DNA from: DASXUX01 sp036504595
GTDB taxonomy: Bacteria > Planctomycetota > SZUA-567 > H5-PLA8
Length of the DNA: 64,000 nucleotides
Assembly (NCBI GenBank): GCA_036504595.1
Contig: DASXUX010000097.1
Location: forward strand, 186,001 to 250,000
Direction: 5' to 3'
Below, piece after piece: positions 8,675 through 16,959 of the stretch (positions are counted from its first letter, which is position 1; every line of letters starts with the position of its first letter). A model generated the notes under the pieces. The model made no database searches and had not been told where the DNA came from. It saw only the letters and a list, made by a program, of their open reading frames with translations. A program made the translations under genes and the position numbers.

Positions 8675-9700
8675 TCAGTTCTTGTCCAGCACCAAGACTG
8701 TGAACGTATCTGGCACCACGATTCTACGCCGCTTTTCCGGCGACTCCGGCGCGGGCTTTGTCTCCGCGGTGACGAGCCACACCTGGTGTTTGCTCGGATC
8801 CAGTGCCAGCGTCCTCGCTCCAGCTTGTGTGGCGACGGTCTGGGTGACCTGGAACTTGTCGGGGGTGTCCTCATGAATCACGGTTAGCGTTCCGTCGCCG
8901 TTCGAACTGAACACGGTCTGAGACGCCGGATCGAACGCGACGGCGTCAACTCCGGCGCCGATGGGCAGGCTTGCCAGCACCTTGCCGCTATCGGCATCCA
9001 TGACGACGACCGTCTTGGTATCACGGCAGCCGCTGAAGAGGCGCCGGTGTTCGAGATCCAGGGCCAGCCCCGTGGGCGTCTTGCCCGGATCGAGAGGCCA
9101 GCGATTCAGAACGGTCAACTTTACCGAGTCCATCTGAACGACCTCGCTCTTATCTTCGAGGTTCACGTAGACGCGGCCCTTTCCGTCAGCGACAGCAAAC
9201 TCCGGCGCGCCGCCGAGTTCGACAGTTCCGGCCACTTCGCCCGTCTTGGCATCGAGTGCGGTGGCGGTCGTTCCGCCGTTGTTGAAGGCAAACACACGGT
9301 GTGATGCCGCATCGTAGATGATCGCGTCAGGCTTGGCGCCGGCTTTTGCCTCGCCGACTTTCTCCAGCGTCTTCAGGTCGTAGATTCCGATCTTGTTATC
9401 GCGGCCGTTGCTGGTGAACAGCCGGTTGAACTCTGGAACCAGCGCGACACCGTGAACGCCATTAGTGTTGGGGATCTCATGGACGACTTTGAATGTGTTC
9501 ATGTCCAGAACCAGGACTCGGGTCTCACGCGCAATGTATAAGAGCCGGGCCTCCGGATCGATTGTCAGATAGTCCCACGAGCCATCGCCGCCGATGACCT
9601 GCTTTTTTACGAGATGATAACCATCGTGCCCCGGTTCCTGGCCACCGACGTTGCCGACCAACGTTAATGCAGCGAAGAATATGCAGACGATCCAGTTCAT
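8675..9700 (-). CDS. Exported YncE-like seven-bladed beta-propeller
   Basis: A 341-residue protein with a signal peptide (1-20). The rest consists of repeated blades of the YVTN/YncE type, visible as recurrent patterns such as RLLYIARETRVLVLDMNT, HRRLFSGCRDTKTVVVMDAD and QTVFSSNGDGTLTVI. Such propellers are periplasmic or surface binding proteins and are not usually enzymes. A GAGGAG ribosome site precedes the ATG. A Pro- and Lys-rich insert interrupts the last blade near residue 315. Ligand unknown. Confidence 0.75.
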   Translation of the reverse strand: MNWIVCIFFAALTLVGNVGGQEPGHDGYHLVKKQVIGGDGSWDYLTIDPEARLLYIARETRVLVLDMNTFKVVHEIPNTNGVHGVALVPEFNRLFTSNGRDNKIGIYDLKTLEKVGEAKAGAKPDAIIYDAASHRVFAFNNGGTTATALDAKTGEVAGTVELGGAPEFAVADGKGRVYVNLEDKSEVVQMDSVKLTVLNRWPLDPGKTPTGLALDLEHRRLFSGCRDTKTVVVMDADSGKVLASLPIGAGVDAVAFDPASQTVFSSNGDGTLTVIHEDTPDKFQVTQTVATQAGARTLALDPSKHQVWLVTAETKPAPESPEKRRRIVVPDTFTVLVLDKN

Positions 9701-9862
9701 GTTTGGCTCCTCACGTCCTAAAAATCATCGTACAGCTCCGCGAGGAGTCGGCAATAGGTTCGCTGGGCTTGTGCGGCAGGTTTCTGAAGCTCACGTAATC
9801 CGCAACGGGACGCACATTCGGCCGCGGCACCCTTGCCGCGTGCCGGTGGCGCCAACCGGAGC

Positions 9863-12800
9863 TCATTCTCCGCGCAGTATGGGGAGCGTGGAACGTTCCA
9901 GACTGTTCACGAAGATGATCAGGCTGCCGGGGAGCGGCTGGGCGCTGAGCAGGCTGCGCTGGTCTTCGCGGAAGGTCTTCCAGGCTTCGCCGCCGGCTTT
10001 GCGGCAGGTCAGAGCGGCGAGCAGGACGGCGTCGGGGCCTTGCAGGACTTCGGACATGCGGCGCTGCAGGGCGGCGGGCGAGTCGTTGCGCTTCTTAAAG
10101 AGTTCAGTAACGGCCTTGGCGTCTGGCTGCTTAGCGAGCAGGGCGGTGACGAACTTCTGCTGTGTGGTCAGCAGTGATTGCTCGGCGTTGATCTTGCTGA
10201 GCGCGGCGGTGGCTTTGGCGACGAAGTCCGCGTCGTTGCGGAAGGCCAGGGCGGCGTAGGCGACGGCGTACCAGAGCTGCGGGTTTTCGGATTGTTTTTC
10301 GAGCTCGCCAAGGGCGGCTTCGGCGGCGGCGCGGGCGAGCTTTTCATCGGCGGCGAGCCCCCTCACCCCGGCCGGCGCGGAGGCCGGCACCACCTGCTGG
10401 CTGATCCAGAACGAACGGAGGGTGTCAAGTGGGTCGAGTTTCGCCACTTCGGCCATGGATGGGCTCTTCCAGGCGATGGAGAGTTCGGTGAGGGCTTCGT
10501 CGTGGGTCTTGCCGAGGCTGCCGGCGGCGAGCAACGGCCAACCGAATTCCTGGAGCTTCTGCGCGGCGGACTGTTTTTCGCGGAGTTCGATGAGTTTGGC
10601 GGCGTTGTCTTTGCGCTTTTCGGCGCGGGCGCTGGTGGACTTCTGGAGTTCCTTGAGGGCATCGGGGACTTCTGCTTTCGCGTCGGCCAAGCTTGTGAAC
10701 AGTTTTGCGGCGGCGGCGTGCTTGTCGGCTTTGGCGCTGATGAGCAACTGGCCGGGGCCGAACCAGGCGGTGGACTCCGCGGGCAGATCGAGGGCTTTGC
10801 GAATGCTTTCGACGAAGGCGTCGGTCAGCTTGCGGAGGGCTTCGGCCTGTTTCTGGTAGTCCTTTTCGGTGATCTCGTCGGCGTTGGGCAGCGCGATTCT
10901 GGAAACGTCGTAGACCCAGGCGGTTTCGAGCTCGGGGTTGCGGCGGTCGGAGCACACGAAGACATCGCGGGCAGGGACGCCGGCGCTACCACCGGCGGGG
11001 GCGCCGGTGCCACATTGCCAGCGGAGTCCGGCGGGCGTGAGCAACCAATCGAGCGCCTGAGCGGCCGTTGCGTTGCGCAGGTCGAGGTAGCTGATGCGGA
11101 GTTCCTTGCGAAGAGCCAAGGCGCAGGCGTCGTCGAGGCTGCCTTCGAGCAACCGTGTTTTGAAACCGGCGGCTTGGGCGATGGCGTCGAGGGCTTCGGA
11201 GAGGGGCTTGTCGCGCAGGACCATGTCGAGTTTCTTATCAAGCGCGGGTTGGGCCTTGCGCCACTCTTTCAGCAGTTCGGCGTTGATCTCTTCGATTTGC
11301 GCCTGAGCTTGGGCGGCGTTCTGGCCGGCGCTCCAGCCGGCGTTGGTCAGAGAAGAATCGAGCAAGTAGATGTGCGACCATTTGGCGCGGGCTTCGAGGA
11401 GCTTGCCGGCTTTGCGGAGTTCTTCGGCGGCTTTGACGCCGTCGGGCAGGCGCTTCGACAGATCTTGGCGGTCCTGCTGAGCGGCGGCCTGCCACTCTCG
11501 GGCGGTGATGTCTGCGAGCTCCTCGTTGGCAATCTCCTTCTTGGCGGCGCGGGTTGCCTCCCTGGGTGCGGGGGCGGGGGTCACGGGCGCTGCTGCCGTG
11601 GCGGCGGGCGCAAGACCGGAGGTTGACTGCAATTTCAACATATTCTGCGTCAGGCCTTGGTGAAGAACGCCGTTGCTGTACATCCCACCGCCGCCACCCC
11701 AACCTCCGCCAGCCGAACCTGGCTTTGGTGCATTGGGTCCGTACGCCGCGCCGAGTCTCCTGTCCACGTCCTTGCTCTTATCGCCGGCCGAGAGGCCTGA
11801 GCGCAGCCTCTCGATGGACTTGAAGCGGCCAGCGGCATCGACGCCGCGGGCTTTGGACAGGGCGCGCGGGCTGCCCTCGAACGCCGGCTTGTCGTCATCG
11901 AACGCGCCACCGAAGTTGCCGTCGAAGCTGACGCCTTCGGGCATGGGGACGGGGACGGCGATGCGGCGGGGCGGGCGGGCGGAAGCGCTGACGTTCGGGA
12001 CGTCGGCTTGATCGACGGCGACGAAACTGGTGTACTGGCTCATCAGGCGGTAATCGAGAGCGATGTTCGTGACTTCCTCCTCCACTTCGGGCGACGTGCC
12101 GTAGTAGACCTGCTGCATGAGGGATTCGATTTTCTGGCGCGCCCAGACGTTGGCCAGCGCGGCGTTGTCTTGCGCGGCGGTGGGGAAGTTGACTTCGAGC
12201 GGCCAGCTCACCGGTTCGCCTTCGATTTCGCCGCTGATCTTGAGCGTGACGGGCTTGCCGGCGGTGGTCAGGTCGTACATTCCGTACAGAATGATCGGGC
12301 GGCCGGACCAGAGTTCAGGGATGCGCTGCGGGTAGACGTCGCTGACTTTCATGCCGGCCCAATCGATGTTGACTTTGGCGAGCTGCGCGCGCTGGATGCG
12401 TTCCATGCATTCGTTGACGATCGGGGCTGCGGGCTGATTGAGCGTCAGGATTTTGCTCATCCCGCCACCCTGCCGCGCGACGCCATCGACCAGGAAACGA
12501 TTGATCGAATTGCCGGCGCCGAGGCACCAGAAGCGGATGCGGTCGCCGCAGCCTTTGCCGACGGCTTCGAGAATTTGCGCTTCGTTGCCGATGAAGCCGT
12601 CGGTGAACATGACGACGATGCGCATGCGTTCTTTGTCCAGCGGATCGTCGATGGCCGCGCGGACGCCTTTGAGCATCTCGGTGCCGCCGCCGCCCATCTG
12701 CTGCTGGCTGAAGGCCATGGCTTTGTCGATGTTCTCTTTGGTGACCGGCACGGCATGGTCGAAGAGCTTTTGCGATTGGCTGGCGAAGGTGATCACCTGG

Positions 12801-13870
12801 ACGGTGTCCTTCTCGCGCATCAGCGAGAGGAATTCGCGCATGGCTTCTTTGGATTTCTCGATCGGCCAGCCCATCTGCGAGCCGCTGATGTCCATAAGGA
12901 ACACGATTTCGCGCGGCGGTTCCTTGGCCAGCTTTTCGTCTTCCTTGGGTTGCACCATCAGCATGAAGTAACCGCTGGTGCTGAGCGTGCTGCTCAAGAC
13001 GGCCATTTCGGGCTTCTTACCCATGACGCGGTATTTCAGGATGAAGTCTTTGTTCGGAATGGTGCCGGCGGGGCTGAGCGCGGCGACGGCTTTGCTGTCT
13101 CCTTTGCGGCTGATGCCGGCTTCGTGAAGGACGCTGCGCAGATCCTGGATGGGGACGCCGGCGTCGAGTTTGACCGAGAGCGTGATGTCGTGGCCGTTGC
13201 GTTCGCCGGGCTTGAGGTAGGCGATTTCCTTCTGCTGGCCGGAAGCGCGTTCTTGGCCGGTCGGTACTGCGCCGATTCCGCCTGAAAAGCCGGCGGGGTT
13301 GTAGCGGGGGCCGACGACCATGGGGAAGTGGAATTCGTAAGCGCCCTGGTCGTACTTCAGCACGTCCACGTAAGAAATTTCGATTTTGACTTCGGCCTTG
13401 GGTTTAATGTTGGCGACGGACTGCGTGAAAATGTTGGGGCGTTCCTGTTCCAGCAGAGCGGCGGTCTGGCCGGCTCTGAGCGCCTGTTCGTAAATGGCTC
13501 GGGCTTCGGCGCGGCGCTTGATGACGCCGACGATTTGCCGACCGCTGGTGGTCATGGTCATTTCGTCCACGGCGGATTCGTGCGGCAGGGGGAAAACGTA
13601 GACGGCTTCGATTTTCTCGTCGGTCGGATTATAGAAGGTCTGGGTGACTCTCACGCGAGCGATGAAGCCCGAGATTTCGGCCTGCACGTCGGTGTGCTTG
13701 AGGGGGCATTCGACGACGGCGCCGTCTTTTTGAACGACGCGGAGGGCGCCTTGGGTGACGTCTTTTTCGAGGTTGGCTTGCGGATCGGGGGCTTCGGCGG
13801 AGAGGACAGATAAGGCGAGAATCAAACCACAGATGAACACTGATGGACACAGATGTTTCGAGAAACTCAT
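9863..13870 (-). CDS. Very large exported VIT / von Willebrand A protein with STN-like and helical C-terminal region
   Basis: A 1335-residue protein. A signal peptide (1-25) is followed by a VIT domain (about 35-165), then a von Willebrand A domain starting near residue 320 with an intact MIDAS motif (DISGS, Asp327). A Gly-rich linker near 720-740 precedes a secretin/TonB short-N-terminal (STN)-like region around 880-950 and a long helical TPR-like tail. VIT-VWA proteins are usually exported and thought to bind ligands through the metal site. The ATG at 13870 has a GGAGGAGG site six bases away, so an ATG ten codons upstream was rejected. Two copies of a GC-rich repeat are translated in frame (10358-10394 and 10966-11011). 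Confidence 0.82.
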   Translation of the reverse strand: MSFSKHLCPSVFICGLILALSVLSAEAPDPQANLEKDVTQGALRVVQKDGAVVECPLKHTDVQAEISGFIARVRVTQTFYNPTDEKIEAVYVFPLPHESAVDEMTMTTSGRQIVGVIKRRAEARAIYEQALRAGQTAALLEQERPNIFTQSVANIKPKAEVKIEISYVDVLKYDQGAYEFHFPMVVGPRYNPAGFSGGIGAVPTGQERASGQQKEIAYLKPGERNGHDITLSVKLDAGVPIQDLRSVLHEAGISRKGDSKAVAALSPAGTIPNKDFILKYRVMGKKPEMAVLSSTLSTSGYFMLMVQPKEDEKLAKEPPREIVFLMDISGSQMGWPIEKSKEAMREFLSLMREKDTVQVITFASQSQKLFDHAVPVTKENIDKAMAFSQQQMGGGGTEMLKGVRAAIDDPLDKERMRIVVMFTDGFIGNEAQILEAVGKGCGDRIRFWCLGAGNSINRFLVDGVARQGGGMSKILTLNQPAAPIVNECMERIQRAQLAKVNIDWAGMKVSDVYPQRIPELWSGRPIILYGMYDLTTAGKPVTLKISGEIEGEPVSWPLEVNFPTAAQDNAALANVWARQKIESLMQQVYYGTSPEVEEEVTNIALDYRLMSQYTSFVAVDQADVPNVSASARPPRRIAVPVPMPEGVSFDGNFGGAFDDDKPAFEGSPRALSKARGVDAAGRFKSIERLRSGLSAGDKSKDVDRRLGAAYGPNAPKPGSAGGGWGGGGGMYSNGVLHQGLTQNMLKLQSTSGLAPAATAAAPVTPAPAPREATRAAKKEIANEELADITAREWQAAAQQDRQDLSKRLPDGVKAAEELRKAGKLLEARAKWSHIYLLDSSLTNAGWSAGQNAAQAQAQIEEINAELLKEWRKAQPALDKKLDMVLRDKPLSEALDAIAQAAGFKTRLLEGSLDDACALALRKELRISYLDLRNATAAQALDWLLTPAGLRWQCGTGAPAGGSAGVPARDVFVCSDRRNPELETAWVYDVSRIALPNADEITEKDYQKQAEALRKLTDAFVESIRKALDLPAESTAWFGPGQLLISAKADKHAAAAKLFTSLADAKAEVPDALKELQKSTSARAEKRKDNAAKLIELREKQSAAQKLQEFGWPLLAAGSLGKTHDEALTELSIAWKSPSMAEVAKLDPLDTLRSFWISQQVVPASAPAGVRGLAADEKLARAAAEAALGELEKQSENPQLWYAVAYAALAFRNDADFVAKATAALSKINAEQSLLTTQQKFVTALLAKQPDAKAVTELFKKRNDSPAALQRRMSEVLQGPDAVLLAALTCRKAGGEAWKTFREDQRSLLSAQPLPGSLIIFVNSLERSTLPILRGE
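10358..10394. repeat. GCCGGCACGGAGGCCGGC-type element within the VIT-VWA gene
   Basis: A variant of the element found at 14711, 15187, 60372 and 63876. It keeps the frame open and encodes VPASAPAGV on the gene's strand. Confidence 0.6.
10966..11011. repeat. GCCGGCACGGAGGCCGGC-type double element within the VIT-VWA gene
   Basis: Two tandem variants encode TGAPAGGSAGVPARD directly after the STN-like region, where they look like an inserted linker. Confidence 0.6.
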
Positions 13871-14014
13871 GTTCGCCTCCTCCGGATAGGTCATCCCCAT
13901 ATAACCGTGCGAGCGGCGAGGTTATTAGAGCAACTTGCCGCGTGCTGAACGGTTAGACGCTGGGTGGGGCGTTTGGTTACGAGAAATTCAGAGGGGCGGG
14001 GTAAATAGGAGCGG

Positions 14015-14053
14015 CGGGCGCCCTCGCCCGCCTACCCCGGGCGAGGGCGCCCG
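14015..14053. repeat. GC-rich perfect hairpin between divergent genes
   Basis: A perfect 16-bp inverted repeat (14015-14030 with 14038-14053, arms CGGGCGCCCTCGCCCG) encloses seven bases. No T tract follows, so it is called a repeat, not a terminator. Confidence 0.7.
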
Positions 14054-14062
14054 GAGCTCCTT

Positions 14063-14164
14063 TTCAACGCAGAGACGCAGAGAGCGCAGAGAATTTTTAT
14101 GATCAACATTAGATACCCTTTTTTTTCTCTGTGCTCTCTGTGTTCTCTGTGGCTCTGTGTTGAA
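14063..14164. repeat. Long inverted repeat of CGCAGAGA/CTCTGTG units
   Basis: An imperfect 31-base left arm (14063-14093) pairs with a longer right arm (14125-14164). Both consist of short CAGAGA/CTCTGTG units. The start codon at 14099 lies in the loop and the right arm is translated as the hydrophobic leader of the next gene. Confidence 0.8.
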
Positions 14165-15823
14165 GTCGTGCGCGGAGTGGCGCAAGCTTCCGAGATTCGC
14201 TGGGGTGGGTCGAACAGTTCCAATATGGTCAGCGAGGCGAAGAATCTGCCGAGCGATCCGGGAAACGTGCCGCCGCTGTGGGAAGTGAAACTGGGGACGC
14301 ATCAATATTCGATTCCGACGATCGATCGCGGGCGGATTTACGTCGCGGTGAACGATGGGAACGTTGACCGGGTCGGCTACAAGCCGACGGGCGGCGGGGC
14401 GGTGATCTGCTTCGAGCAAGCGACGGGCAAGATGCTGTGGCGGTTCTTGAGCCCGCGATTCATGCAGGGCGTCGTTCCGCCGAATCACTTCGACCAATGG
14501 GCGTGCGGCGTGTGTTCGGGGCCTCTGGTGGATGGCGAGCGCGTGTATGTCGTCGGCAATCGCGGCGAAGTGTTGTGTCTCGACCGCGAAGGACAGGCGA
14601 ACGGGAACGATGGGCCGTTTATGGACGAGTTGCAGTACATGGGGATCAGCGGGGCAGGCCCCCTCACCCCTAACCCCTCTCCCTCGCGGGGGAGAGGGGA
14701 ACCGGAGAACGCCGGCAGGGACGCCGGCGCTACCCGAACCGGCACGGAGGCCGGCGCTACCACCGGCACGGAGGCCGGCGCTACCCTGCTTCCGACTGAC
14801 GGGGACATTATCTGGCGCTTCGACATGCTGAAGGATGCGGACGTCATTCCGCACGACGTCTGCGGAAGCACGCTGGTCATGGTGGGCGATCTGCTTTTCG
14901 CGTGCACGTCGAACGGCCTGGACGACAAGCACGACAAAGTGCCGAAGCCGTTCGCGCCGAGTCTGATTGTGCTCGACAAAAAAACCGGGCAGCTTGTCGC
15001 GAAAGACGATGAGAAGATCGGGACGCGGTGTCTGCACTGCAACTGGTCGTCGCCGACGGCGGGAATGGTGAACGGGAAGGCGCTCGTTTTCTTCGGTGGC
15101 GCGGATGGAGTGCTGTACGCGTTTGAAGTGCCGACGGCCCCCTCACCCCTAACCCCTCTCCCTCGCGGGGGAGAGGGGGACCGGAAGGCCGGCACGGAGG
15201 CCGGCGCTACCACCGGCACGGAGGCCGGCGCTACCGTGCAGATTTTGAAGAAAGTGTGGAGCTACGACTGCAATCCGGCGGACTTTCGGATGAAAGACGG
15301 GAAGCCGGTGCCTCGTTCGAATCACACGCGAAATAGCCCGGAAGGGCCCAGCGAGATCATCAGTTCGCCGGTTTTTTGCGACGGGCGCGTGTATGTGGCG
15401 ATCGGGCAGAGTCCGGTGCATGGGGTGGGGCGGGGGTGTTTGTCGTGCATCGATGCGGCGACGGGAGCGAAGGTGTGGGATTCGCAGCTTGTCGAGCGCA
15501 CGCTGGCGACGCCAGCGATTGCGGGCGGGCTCCTTTACATTCCGGACTACACGGGGAACCTGCACTGCTTCGACGCGGTGACGGGACAGCGGCAGTGGGT
15601 GCATCCGCTGGGGAGCAAGCTGTGGGGCAGTTCAGCTCTGGTGGCGGATGGGAAGGTTTTTGTCGGGACTGAAGGCTGCACCTTCTGGACGCTGAAGGCG
15701 GGGAAGCAGCTTGAAGTGCTGTCGCAGGGACGGTTCAAGACGGTGCCGGTGACGCCGGCGGCGGCGGACGGGGTTTTGTATGTTCCGACGCAGAGGAGCT
15801 TGATTGCGATACCGGGGAAGTGA
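14099..15823 (+). CDS. Exported PQQ-type beta-propeller with two in-frame repeat insertions
   Basis: A 574-residue protein built from PQQ-binding-like propeller repeats, for example ATGKMLWRF, RVYVVGNRGEVLCLD, TGAKVWDSQLVERTLATPAI and TGQRQWVHPL. No dehydrogenase catalytic set is apparent, so it is probably a binding or scaffold propeller. The only credible leader (FFSLCSLCSLWLCVEVV, residues 8-24) is encoded by the right arm of an inverted repeat. Two composite repeats (14659-14785 and 15138-15235) interrupt propeller blades without breaking the frame and add about 42 and 33 residues of Pro/Arg and Gly-Thr-Glu-Ala linker. No ribosome site is obvious before the ATG; the next ATG is at 14225. 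Confidence 0.75.
   Translation: MINIRYPFFSLCSLCSLWLCVEVVRGVAQASEIRWGGSNSSNMVSEAKNLPSDPGNVPPLWEVKLGTHQYSIPTIDRGRIYVAVNDGNVDRVGYKPTGGGAVICFEQATGKMLWRFLSPRFMQGVVPPNHFDQWACGVCSGPLVDGERVYVVGNRGEVLCLDREGQANGNDGPFMDELQYMGISGAGPLTPNPSPSRGRGEPENAGRDAGATRTGTEAGATTGTEAGATLLPTDGDIIWRFDMLKDADVIPHDVCGSTLVMVGDLLFACTSNGLDDKHDKVPKPFAPSLIVLDKKTGQLVAKDDEKIGTRCLHCNWSSPTAGMVNGKALVFFGGADGVLYAFEVPTAPSPLTPLPRGGEGDRKAGTEAGATTGTEAGATVQILKKVWSYDCNPADFRMKDGKPVPRSNHTRNSPEGPSEIISSPVFCDGRVYVAIGQSPVHGVGRGCLSCIDAATGAKVWDSQLVERTLATPAIAGGLLYIPDYTGNLHCFDAVTGQRQWVHPLGSKLWGSSALVADGKVFVGTEGCTFWTLKAGKQLEVLSQGRFKTVPVTPAAADGVLYVPTQRSLIAIPGK
14659..14785 (+). repeat. Composite repeat insertion 1 inside the PQQ gene
   Basis: Part one (14659-14700) is CCCCTCACCCCTAACCCCTC followed by a CGCGGGGG-type hairpin. 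Part two (14711-14785) is three GCCGGCACGGAGGCCGGC units. Both parts are translated in frame as a linker ending GTEAGAT-type repeats. Confidence 0.85.
15138..15235 (+). repeat. Composite repeat insertion 2 inside the PQQ gene
   Basis: The same two parts occur in the same order as at 14659-14785, but with two GCCGGC units. The first part is read in a different frame from insertion 1 (PSPLTPLPRGGEG against PLTPNPSPSRGRG), yet the gene remains open. Confidence 0.85.
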
Positions 15824-15832
15824 TCTGAGAAT

Positions 15833-15856
15833 GCGGATTGCGGATTGCGGATTGAG
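15833..15856. repeat. GGATTGC heptamer repeat
   Basis: Three GGATTGC units lie between the PQQ gene and the sulfotransferase gene. The family recurs at 28396-28423. Confidence 0.75.
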
Positions 15857-15873
15857 GGGCCGAGCGGCGAGTC

Positions 15874-16479
15874 ATGGCGGGGAAAATTTTCGGGATCGGG
15901 CTTTCGCGCACAGGGACGCGCAGTTTAACGCGCGCGCTGGAGCTACTTGGATTCAAGGCAGTACACTATCCCGTGGACCTACAGGAGATTGAGGAAAACG
16001 ACGCGGCGACGGATATTCCTGTGGCTGCGCAATATCAGGAGTTGGATCGGCTTTTCCCAGGATCGAAGTTCATACTGACGCTTCGCGAACGCGAGACGTG
16101 GCTGCGTTCCTGCCAACGACACCTGACTGATCCCGAGCGCGTGCGAGCGCTGAATGCTTTGCCGGAGCGAGCGAGAGAATATCGGCTCCGTATCCGGCAG
16201 CAGGTCTACGGCACGACGGGTTTCGAGCCGAAGGCTTACACTGACGCATACGAAAGACACTTGGCGGAAGTGCGGGCGTACTTCGCGGAGCGGCGAGAGT
16301 GCCTTCTAGAAATCGACATCTGCGCTGGCGAAGGTTGGGTGAGGCTCTGTCCTTTTTTGGAGAGGCCGATGCCGAAGCTCGCTTTTCCGCGTGAGCGTGG
16401 CTGGCAGGAGCCGAAACTGAATTCGCTCAAATCATTCTGTCGGCGGTGTTTGGGCATGCTATTTAGATTAGCTAAATAA
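15874..16479 (+). CDS. Sulfotransferase-family protein
   Basis: A 201-residue cytoplasmic protein opening with GIGLSRTGTRSLTRALELLG, the P-loop-like site that binds the 5'-phosphosulfate end of PAPS in the short sulfotransferase family. Further family signs are LFPGSKFILTLRERETWLRS near residues 61-80 and a Cys/Arg-rich C-terminus. It would move sulfate from PAPS to a glycan or small acceptor, which is not identified. No strong ribosome site is seen. A GGATTGC repeat lies just upstream. Confidence 0.72.
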   Translation: MAGKIFGIGLSRTGTRSLTRALELLGFKAVHYPVDLQEIEENDAATDIPVAAQYQELDRLFPGSKFILTLRERETWLRSCQRHLTDPERVRALNALPERAREYRLRIRQQVYGTTGFEPKAYTDAYERHLAEVRAYFAERRECLLEIDICAGEGWVRLCPFLERPMPKLAFPRERGWQEPKLNSLKSFCRRCLGMLFRLAK

Positions 16480-16647
16480 AACCGAAGATTCTGTGCAACA
16501 TTTTTGGAGATTGAGCGTCATCTATATTGGGGCAGAGGGAAACTCTGTCTCGGCAGAGCGGGCTCTTTGAAAAACAAGAATCGGGTTGGCGAGGTGGGAG
16601 TAAGGACGCATTGTGCGGGTTTGGACAGAATTACAGGCGGGTATAAC

Positions 16648-16880
16648 CACACGTGCACTTTTTTACAGAATGGGCTTTGGTGGATGGACGGTTGGAGGGC
16701 TGAATCCATCGGTCTGCAAACGGAAAAGGCGCAGACCGATGGCACCCACGCACAGGTGCAGTTTTTTACACGATGGACCTTGGTGAAGGATGGACGGTTA
16801 GGTGGCTGAATCCATCGGTCTGCGAACGGAAAAGGCGGAGACCGATGGCACCCACCACCACATGTGCACTTTTTTACAGC
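16648..16880. repeat. About 105-bp direct repeat, 2.2 copies, each with an internal hairpin
   Basis: The segment GTGCACTTTTTTACAG starts at about 16653, recurs in variant form at 16756 and returns at 16864, giving periods of about 103 and 108. Each full unit carries CCATCGGTCTGC and its complement GCAGACCGATGG (or a one-base variant) around an AACGGAAAAGG loop. The T6 run after GTGCA(C/G) could terminate a small transcript. Confidence 0.8.
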
Positions 16881-16888
16881 ACGGAGAA

Positions 16889-16946
16889 GCGGGCGAGACG
16901 CCCGCACTACGGGAACGGGTGGCAGGCTGAAAGCCTGCGGTACGGT
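16889..16946. repeat. GACGCCCGCACTAC element plus a second small palindrome
   Basis: The first part is GCGGGCGAGACGCCCGCACT followed by AC. Relatives lie at 17989-18010 and 45779-45804. The second part is GGCAGGCTGAAAGCCTGC. Confidence 0.65.
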
Positions 16947-16959
16947 GCGGGTGTCGCGG

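Larger units (their letters stand above)
16480..16959. other. 480-base intergenic region made largely of repeats
   Basis: No credible gene is seen. It contains a roughly 105-bp tandem duplication (16648-16880) and two short palindromic elements (16889-16946). Open frames crossing it on the minus strand are composed of repeat translations. Confidence 0.7.

Noticed and set aside
10178..13285. Long plus-strand open frames opposite the VIT-VWA gene (10178-11626, 12008-13285)
   Set aside because: They mirror the GC-rich coding strand and have no ribosome site or domain. The minus-strand protein has clear VIT and MIDAS motifs.
14099..15823. PQQ propeller as a quinoprotein alcohol dehydrogenase
   Set aside because: Only propeller repeats are visible; the catalytic Asp/Cys-ring and calcium-site pattern were not found.
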